Below, one piece after another: positions 5,762 through 10,530 of a stretch of 10,530 nt of DNA. Position 1 is the first letter of the stretch; the number at the start of each line of letters is the position of its first letter. The position numbers and the translations under genes were made by a program. The stretch is from Oscillibacter sp. (lineage in GTDB: Bacteria > Bacillota > Clostridia > Oscillospirales > Oscillospiraceae): positions 1 through 10,530 of the forward strand of contig DNFA01000014.1 in NCBI GenBank assembly GCA_003487665.1. The letters run 5' to 3'. The notes beneath the pieces were generated by a model, which saw only the letters and a list, made by a program, of their open reading frames with translations, was not told where the DNA came from and searched no databases.

Positions 5762-7386
5762 CTATTTCAGCAGCTCCTGCGCCAGCGTCACCAGGCCGCC
5801 GATGCCGACACCGTGCGGCAGGAGACGGTGCTGGACGGCGTGTGGGATCTGAAGGAGCAGTCCCTGTCCGACGGCTTCGCCCTGTGCGACCGGGAAAACG
5901 CCGTCTGGCAGTTTCTCAGCAGCCGTCTGGCGCAGGCGGGCACATGGACGGCGGCCGAGAACGTGGACGGCTATTTCTCCCTTGACGGCGGCACATATTA
6001 CTTCCTGCGGGACAGTGTGCTTTTCCGCCAGCAGGTGGACGGCGGGCAGCCGGAGCGCATGCCCCTGTCCTGCGACCTGCGGATACTGGATATCACCGCC
6101 TTTGACGCGGCTGCCGGGCGCATGGCGGTGCAGTTCCTCCTGTCGCCCTACGGCAGCGAGTGCGGCACCGCCCTGCTGGACGTGACCACCGGGCAGCTGT
6201 CCATGCTGTGCGCCCAGCGCTATCAGGCGGCGCTGGCGGGCGATACCATGTCCCTGCTGGCCTTTGACAACGACAAAATGGGCTATTCCGCCCTGACCGG
6301 CAGCGGCGATACGTTCTTCTTTGCCGATGCGTCCCTGTTCACGGATACCGCCGGCGACCTGTATGCCCTCCCCGGCGCCCCCTACCTCCTGGGCGTGGCA
6401 ACGGGGCGCTCCACGCTGTACGCCACAGGCGCACATATCGCGGCGTGCAGCCTGCCGGATGTGGGCATCGCCGGGGAGATGTACTCCTGCTGCTACCTGC
6501 CGGAGACGCAGCTGCTGGTGGGCGCGGTGTATCAGGACGGCGCTTTCCGGCTCTACGCCATGGATCCCGCGCAGCTGACCTTCGCACCGGTGGCCGATGC
6601 CGCGCCCGTCCCCTCGCCCCTGACGGTGGACGACGCGCTGGCGCAGTCCTACTGGAGCGCCGTAAACGGCGCAGACGTGGCCGACAGCCTGCAGGAGGCG
6701 CGCCGCCTGGCCGACACGCTGGAGGACGCCTATGGCGTCCGCATCCTCCTGTCCTCCCAGTGCCGCGAGGCGGCGGCACTGTGCGACAAGGATATCACCC
6801 TGTCGGACAGCATGAGCCGCGCCTTCGCCCTGTACCCGCAGGGCTTCCTGCCCAGTTCCGCAACAGCGTGGGCGAGGGCGGTCTGTGCTTCCTACTGGTG
6901 GCGCACATCGCCAGCGACTACGGCGTGGTGGGCTGCGCCTACGACTCTGCCGACTGGCAGTACATCGCCCTGGACGTGCAGGCCGATTACATGCGGGAGG
7001 GCACCGTCTGCCACGAGATATGGCACGCCACGGAGAACGAGATACGCTCCCGCGACTACACGGCCTTCGACTGGGACCAGTGGAACCGCCTGAACCCGGA
7101 GGGCTTCCTCTATTACGGCGACGGCACGATGCAGGATCCTGCCCAGCCCTGGACGCTGTACAGCAGTGCGCCGGAGGACGTCCGCTTCGTGGATACCTAC
7201 AGCTGCGTGGCGGCCACGGAGGATCGCGCCCGCATCATGGAGTTCTTCATGACCCACGATGACGAGGCGGAGCTGCTGATCCAGTCCCCCTACATCCGCG
7301 CCAAGCTCCAGATCATGTGCGACGCGGTGCGCCGCTATTTCGACACTTCTGGCTGGGGCACGCCCCGCTGGGAGCGGCTCCTGTAA
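5762..7386 (+). pseudogene. Decayed gene for a large HExxH (zincin-like) protein
   Basis: Coding-like sequence continues from directly after the XRE stop to 7386 but in two frames. The first part (5762 to about 6853) is open but has no ATG and no ribosome site; its earliest alternative start is a GTG at 5813, and no signal peptide is visible. The reading frame then moves back by one near CCCAGTTCC (6851-6859): after CTGCCC the continuation FRNSVGEGG is one base out, as if a C had been lost from CCCC. The second part contains CHEIWHATENE, an HExxH zinc site (7012-7026), followed by FDWDQWNRLNPEGF. The first ~350 residues are rich in short beta-strand repeats ending in polar turns, possibly propeller-like. 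The joined product would be about 540 residues. A secreted or lipoprotein metallopeptidase is the best guess for the ancestor; the family is not recognised. A sequencing error at the C run would remove only one of the two defects. Confidence 0.7.
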
Positions 7387-7425
7387 TGGCAAAAAGAGCA
7401 CCCGTGAGGGTGCTCTTTTTTGCCA
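7387..7425 (+). terminator. Bidirectional intrinsic terminator
   Basis: GAGCACCC (7396-7403) and GGGTGCTC (7408-7415) form a perfect stem with loop GTGA, flanked by five As before and six Ts after, and outer TGGC/GCCA arms extend the pairing. The A and T runs make it work on both strands, serving the decayed gene on the plus strand and the CofE-like gene on the minus strand. Confidence 0.92.
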
Positions 7426-7426
7426 C

Positions 7427-7456
7427 GCAGTCCCCCGGCGGAAGCCGGGGGACTGC
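7427..7456 (-). terminator. GC-rich hairpin at the 3' end of the CofE-like gene
   Basis: A 13-bp perfect stem (7427-7439 with 7444-7456) closes a GGAA loop on the plus strand. On the minus strand it lies six bases after the stop codon and is not followed at once by Ts; the next hairpin, 7396-7415, supplies the T run. It probably stabilises the mRNA end or helps termination. Confidence 0.6.
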
Positions 7457-7462
7457 TGTTAT

Positions 7463-8662
7463 TTATTCGTTGGTGTAGTTGTCGAAATAGCCCTGAATGT
7501 AGATGATGGGCGTGCCCTTGTCGCCGCTGCCGCTGGTCAGGTCGCACAGGGAACCGATCAGGTCGGTCAGGTTCCGGGGCGTGGTGCCCTCGGACACCAT
7601 ATTGCCCACCAGAGACTGCTTGGCGTCCTTGGCGCGGATCTTCTCGGAGATGGCCTTCTGCAGCGCCTCGCCGCTGAGATCGGCGAATTCCTTGTCCGCC
7701 AGATACTTCAGCTTCAGCTCGTTGGGCGTGCCCACCAGACCGCCGGTGTAGCCGGGGGCTACCACCGGGTCGGCCAGCTCCCAGATCTTGCCGGCGGGAT
7801 CCTTGAAGGCGCCGTCGCCGTAGACCATGGCCTCGATGCGCTTGCCGGTGGCCTCGCTCATGGCCTTGCCGATGGCCTCGGCCACCGCCTTGGCGTCACG
7901 GGGGAACAGCTTCACCCGGTCGTCGTCGGCCTTGTTGCTGCCCAGCAGACCGTACTGGGGGTTGCAGCCGCTGCCGTCCACGGGGGCGGTCAGCAGGTCG
8001 TCCAGACCCAGCACCACCTTGGCGCCGGCGGCGGCCAGCAGCCGCTTGCTGCGCTGGCGGGTGTGGATGTCGCAGGTGATGACCGTGTCGGTGTAGGGCA
8101 CGATGGCGGTGACGCGGTTGGCGAACACGATCTCCGCCTGCGCGCCGGCCTCCTCGATAATGGACTTGTAATAGGCCACATAGTCCACGCCGGTAAAGGG
8201 ATGCACCACCTGACCGAAGGCGGCGCGGAACTGCTCCAGAGACAGCACATCGTGCCACGGGTCGATGCCCGCCTCGTCCAGCTGGTCAAGGCTCACCAGA
8301 TGGTTGCCCACCTCGTCGGAGGGATAGCTCAGCAGCAGCACCACCTTCTCCGCGCCCAGCGCGATGCCCCGCAGCAGCAGGGAGAAACGGTTGCGGCTGA
8401 GGATGGGGAACGCCACGCCCACGGTCTTGCCGCCGGTCTTGGCGCGCACATCGGCGGCGATCTGCTCACAGGTGGCGTAGTTGCCCTGGCAGCGCGCCAC
8501 AACGGATTCGGTCACGGCCACCACGTCGCCGTCACGGGCGGTGACGGCGTTGTCCTGCAACGCGTTCAGGACGGTGGACACGGTGATGTCCACCACATTA
8601 TCACCCTCGCGGAAAATAGGCGCACGCACGCCGCGGACGACGGTTCCCAACGTTCTGCTCAT
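7463..8662 (-). CDS. CofE-like protein (coenzyme F420-0:L-glutamate ligase family)
   Basis: A 399-residue protein. The start ATG (8660-8662) has AGGAG ten bases upstream on the minus strand. The N-terminal region, with REGDNVVDITVSTVLNAL (18-35) and RDGDVVAVTESVVARCQG (43-60), matches the opening of the CofE fold, in which the real enzyme joins L-glutamate to F420-0 using GTP. Later segments such as DTVITCDIHTRQRSKRL, GLLGSNKADDDRVKLFPRD and EAMVYGDGAFKDP fit the ligase core, while the total is about 150 residues longer than archaeal CofE (about 250, from memory). No other F420 gene is in the window, and Clostridia of this type are not known to make F420, so the substrate is probably different. 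It is monocistronic, with its own promoter (8723-8750) and shared terminator. A role in another amino-acid ligation is inference; the family assignment itself is fairly secure. Confidence 0.82.
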   Translation of the reverse strand: MSRTLGTVVRGVRAPIFREGDNVVDITVSTVLNALQDNAVTARDGDVVAVTESVVARCQGNYATCEQIAADVRAKTGGKTVGVAFPILSRNRFSLLLRGIALGAEKVVLLLSYPSDEVGNHLVSLDQLDEAGIDPWHDVLSLEQFRAAFGQVVHPFTGVDYVAYYKSIIEEAGAQAEIVFANRVTAIVPYTDTVITCDIHTRQRSKRLLAAAGAKVVLGLDDLLTAPVDGSGCNPQYGLLGSNKADDDRVKLFPRDAKAVAEAIGKAMSEATGKRIEAMVYGDGAFKDPAGKIWELADPVVAPGYTGGLVGTPNELKLKYLADKEFADLSGEALQKAISEKIRAKDAKQSLVGNMVSEGTTPRNLTDLIGSLCDLTSGSGDKGTPIIYIQGYFDNYTNE

Positions 8663-8722
8663 AGCAACAGCACTCCTGTCATTTGTTTATTCCTGCGCGG
8701 CCGCAGCCGCACAACATTCAGT

Positions 8723-8750
8723 AGTATACCACACTTTCGGCATAAGTAAA
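8723..8750 (-). promoter_or_regulatory. Predicted promoter of the CofE-like gene
   Basis: On the minus strand, TTTACT (8750-8745) and TATACT (8728-8723) are 16 bases apart, with TGG directly before the -10 box (extended -10). It lies about 60 bases before the start codon. Confidence 0.65.
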
Positions 8751-8812
8751 ATACGAATATATAATAATTGCATTTTCTCTTGCTAATGTCTGCACGGACG
8801 GAGAAATTCCTC

Positions 8813-8840
8813 TTGCATTTTTCCGGAAAACGTGTATAAT
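8813..8840 (+). promoter_or_regulatory. Strong tRNA promoter with palindromic spacer
   Basis: TTGCAT (8813-8818) and a perfect TATAAT (8835-8840) are separated by 16 bases. The spacer carries the perfect 12-bp palindrome TTTTCCGGAAAA (8819-8830). Transcription would start near 8847, 15 bases before the first tRNA-like 5' end. The stretch 8751-8812 before it is AT-rich and holds no gene. Confidence 0.82.
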
Positions 8841-8861
8841 AGCAAGGTACCAAGTGAATAC

Positions 8862-8990
8862 GGGCTTGTAGCTCAGCTGGGAGTCCACACGGTACACTTT
8901 ACGCAACACTTTTCGGGGGCGTAGCTCACGCGGTAGTCACGCGAGCCACATCCCAAACACAATTTAGGGCGCGTAGCTCACGCGTCAGGC
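8862..8990 (+). pseudogene. Three broken tRNA genes or tRNA 5'-end remnants
   Basis: Three tRNA-like 5' ends precede the intact tRNA, each with the acceptor-strand/D-stem word TAGCTCA: at 8869-8875 (GGGCTTGTAGCTCAGCTGG), 8922-8928 (GGGGGCGTAGCTCACGCGG) and 8974-8980 (GGGCGCGTAGCTCACGCG). None is followed by an anticodon stem or a T arm with TTCGA. The first is joined directly to GAGTCCAC, which looks like the 3' side of a T arm, suggesting an internal deletion. The second and third share GCGTAGCTCACGCG, so they are related to each other. The starts are 53, 52 and 28 bases apart. The usual cause would be decay of a tandem tRNA cluster; a misassembled cluster or a non-tRNA RNA carrying D-arm mimics are alternatives. 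This explains most of the 330-base gene-free stretch 8663-8994. Confidence 0.6.
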
Positions 8991-8994
8991 ACAT

Positions 8995-9070
8995 GGGCCC
9001 ATAGCTCAGCTGGGAGAGCGTTCGGTTCGCATCCGAGAGGTCGAGGGTTCGAATCCCTTTGGGTCCACCA
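8995..9070 (+). tRNA. tRNA-Ala with anticodon CGC
   Basis: A complete 76-base cloverleaf with encoded CCA. The acceptor GGGCCCA (8995-9001) pairs with TGGGTCC (9060-9066) and contains G3-U70, the main alanine identity pair; the discriminator is A. D stem GCTC/GAGC, anticodon stem TTCGG/CCGAG around TTCGCAT with CGC at 9028-9030 (reads GCG), variable loop AGGTC, and T arm GAGGG-TTCGAAT-CCCTT are all intact. It is the last unit downstream of the promoter at 8813-8840, with three broken tRNA starts in between, and is followed by a terminator. Confidence 0.95.
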
Positions 9071-9073
9071 AGA

Positions 9074-9104
9074 AAGCAGACTTGTTTAGGCAGGTCTGCT
9101 TTTC
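9074..9104 (+). terminator. Intrinsic terminator after tRNA-Ala
   Basis: AAGCAGACTT (9074-9083) pairs with AGGTCTGCTT (9092-9101) with one T-G pair, loop GTTTAGGC, followed by a T-rich end up to the recombinase stop codon. On the minus strand the same hairpin ends in TTTCT, so it may also end the recombinase transcript. Confidence 0.8.
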
Positions 9105-10409
9105 TTATGCCTCGATGCAGACGTTCGTTCTCTCATTTGTGCCGCCGCTGCACGCGGCCTGTAACTGCTGGAATTGCTCAAAGGAAACGTTGAACTCGAC
9201 TTCCAGCGTATAGTCGCGGTAAACGCGGACGGACTTGATGAACTGCGACACGATCATTTTCTTAGCCGCGAAGTTGCAGTTGTCATAGAGGTCTGCCCAT
9301 GTTTTCAGCTTGTCGTACTCCTGCTGTTCTGTCTCCATGTCTGCGATACGACTCTCAAGCTCCTGCCGTGCCGCTTCCGCTGTCTGTGCCAGAGCTTCTA
9401 CGTCGGTCTGCGCTTTGTCGATCAACTCGTTCAGCAGGTCAACATTCAACCGGCTCTCCCCGCGAATGACCTTTATGGTTTCGTTTCGGTAATCCTCCAA
9501 CTCGCGGCGTTTCTCGCTCAACTGCATTTCAGCCATATTGCACCTTGCCCGCGCCAGTTCCACGGCCTTTTCGTGCTGCTGGGCAATCACATCATCCTGT
9601 GAGGCCATCTTGATCTGCGCGAACTGATGGCGGATGATTTTCTCCACGATACCGTCCAGCTTTGTAACACCATAGCCGGATTGTCCGTCACACTCGCCGG
9701 GGTGTCGCAGGTTGTAGTGGCACTGATAGCGGCAGCGTATCTCGCGCCGAACCGTACCATCCTTTTGAATGGTCTTGCGCCCGCTGGTGGTCAGCGTCAG
9801 GCGGTTTCCGCAGTGTCCGCAGAAAATGTTGCCCACTAACAGGGATTGCCCTTTCATGTTCAACGGCGTGTCTGCGTGATGGGTAGCCCGCGCCGCCATC
9901 AACTGTTGGGCGGCATCAAACGTATCCTGGTCGATGATTTGCAGTTCGGGTATACGCTCCGATGTAGCATCGCCATTGTGGAGTTGGCCGACATAGATGG
10001 GATTTTTGATGATACGATTGATGGTGGTGTTGGGAAAATTCCTTCCATCGGCCTTGCGGATACCCAGCTCGGTCAGATAGCGGCACAGACGTTGTGCGCC
10101 GTAGCCTTCGTGAACGTATTTATAGAAAATCAGCTGAACGATCTTTGCGGCATCATCGTCAACGGTGAGGTCGCAGACCTCTCTGTTGCGCTTATTGATA
10201 CGGCCACGCTTTTCCAAACGATAGCCGTATGGGATAGAGCCGCCGGTGAACAGGCCGTCTTGTGTCAGCTGTTCCATGCGGGTCTTGACGCGGACGGAGG
10301 TTTTTATGCTCTCACCCGCTGCCTGCCAATAACGTATGTAGTTCAGCAGCTTGTCAACGTGGTTGTCAAACCGTTGTTGCCCCTCCACGGAACTCCAGAC
10401 TTCAATACC
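9105..10409 (-). pseudogene. Large serine recombinase, catalytic domain missing
   Basis: The reading frame ends at 9105 and from GIEVWSSVEG (10409 downwards) matches the large serine recombinases of clostridial mobile elements. It contains the end of the resolvase domain (QRFDNHVDKLLNYIRYWQA), the recombinase domain with IPYGY (10235-10221) and GYGAQRLCRYLTELGI, the zinc ribbon FCGHCG...CRYQCHYNLRHPGEC (about 9826-9690), a long coiled coil (about 9590-9330) and the C-terminal segment FIKSVRVYRDYTLEVEF. The first ~110 residues, with the nucleophilic serine, are absent: upstream of Gly the frame is antisense to a transposase gene. An ATG at 10481 keeps the frame open, but its first 24 residues are antisense sequence, not recombinase. 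The product cannot catalyse recombination. GC content is lower than in pnp, consistent with transfer. The 3' end faces tRNA-Ala, 34 bases away. Confidence 0.88.
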
Positions 10410-10530
10410 GTGATAGAAAATTTCTTCGTGCTGCTCAAAAGTGAGCTGCTGTATTTGCAGGAGTTCCGCTCCATGGAACACTTCAAACTGGAACTGATCG
10501 AATATCTAGATTACTACAACAACCGCAGGA
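10404..10530 (+). mobile_element. IS3-family transposase, 3' part, running off the window
   Basis: From about 10410 the plus strand reads VIENFFVLLKSELLYLQEF followed by SMEHFKLELIEYLDYYNN, the C-terminal region of the IS3-family OrfB integrase. It includes the Glu of the catalytic DDE triad (IENFF, GAA at 10416-10418), which normally follows an N-x-x-D-N stretch. The upstream two thirds, with the two catalytic Asp residues, are missing; in their place is the antisense of the recombinase. The gene continues past 10530, so its end and the right terminal repeat are not seen. It is a fragment, not a full insertion sequence, because the junction lies inside the coding region. Confidence 0.85.

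Noticed and set aside
5762..6436. Minus-strand open frame ending HGVGIGGLVTLAQELLK
   Set aside because: Only the last ~20 residues look protein-like; the rest is a shadow of the plus-strand HExxH coding sequence, so it is not listed as a gene, though the tail is mentioned as a possible fragment.
8063..8749. 228-residue plus-strand open frame opposite the CofE-like gene
   Set aside because: It covers the promoter of the minus-strand gene and its protein is His/Gly-rich shadow sequence.
8862..9010. CRISPR-like regular repeats
   Set aside because: The repeated word is the tRNA acceptor/D-arm start, spacing is uneven (53, 52, 28) and the units diverge outside it.
10410..10481. N-terminal 24 residues of the recombinase frame as genuine protein
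   Set aside because: They are the antisense of conserved IS3 transposase sequence and do not match the recombinase family.

Overview
The window looks like a high-GC member of the Clostridia, probably an Oscillospiraceae/Ruminococcaceae-type gut anaerobe. The reasons are the rpsO-pnp pair, clean AGGAGG-type ribosome sites, a small single-cluster ferredoxin, an iron-sulfur flavoprotein, a large clostridial-type serine recombinase, and intergenic repeats of the GTAGGGGACGGCG kind. No rRNA or CRISPR array is visible.

Layout. 1-139: short repeat-bearing leader. 140-2108: two-gene operon encoding a divergent lactate/malate dehydrogenase-like protein and a two-domain iron-sulfur flavoprotein. 2109-2323: mosaic of inverted dispersed repeats. 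2324-2515: ferredoxin. 2544-2990: rpsO (ribosomal protein S15) with a near-consensus promoter, a structured leader and a terminator. 3014-3089: very long imperfect hairpin in front of pnp. 3127-5319: pnp (polynucleotide phosphorylase) and its terminator. 5320-5518: intergenic region with an inverted repeat and operator-like repeats. 5519-5761: small XRE-type repressor-like gene. 5762-7386: decayed gene for an HExxH protein, with no usable start and one frameshift. 7387-7456: terminators between convergent genes. 7463-8662 (minus): long CofE-like (F420-0:glutamate ligase family) protein with its own promoter. 8813-9104: consensus promoter, three broken tRNA 5' ends, an intact tRNA-Ala(CGC) and a terminator. 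9105-10409 (minus): serine recombinase lacking its catalytic domain, joined at about 10404-10410 to the 3' part of an IS3-family transposase (plus strand), which runs off the window.

How the genes relate. The left part is core genome: RNA decay and translation (pnp, rpsO) beside a small redox cluster whose dehydrogenase-like, flavoprotein and ferredoxin members could pass electrons between them; that link is inferred from proximity only. The right end is mobile-element debris beside a tRNA gene. The items most worth a second look are the tRNA 5'-end remnants downstream of a live promoter, the long pnp leader hairpin, the 21-bp-phased repeats before the XRE gene, and the recombinase/transposase chimera. 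I found no clearly new multi-gene defence or biosynthetic system.
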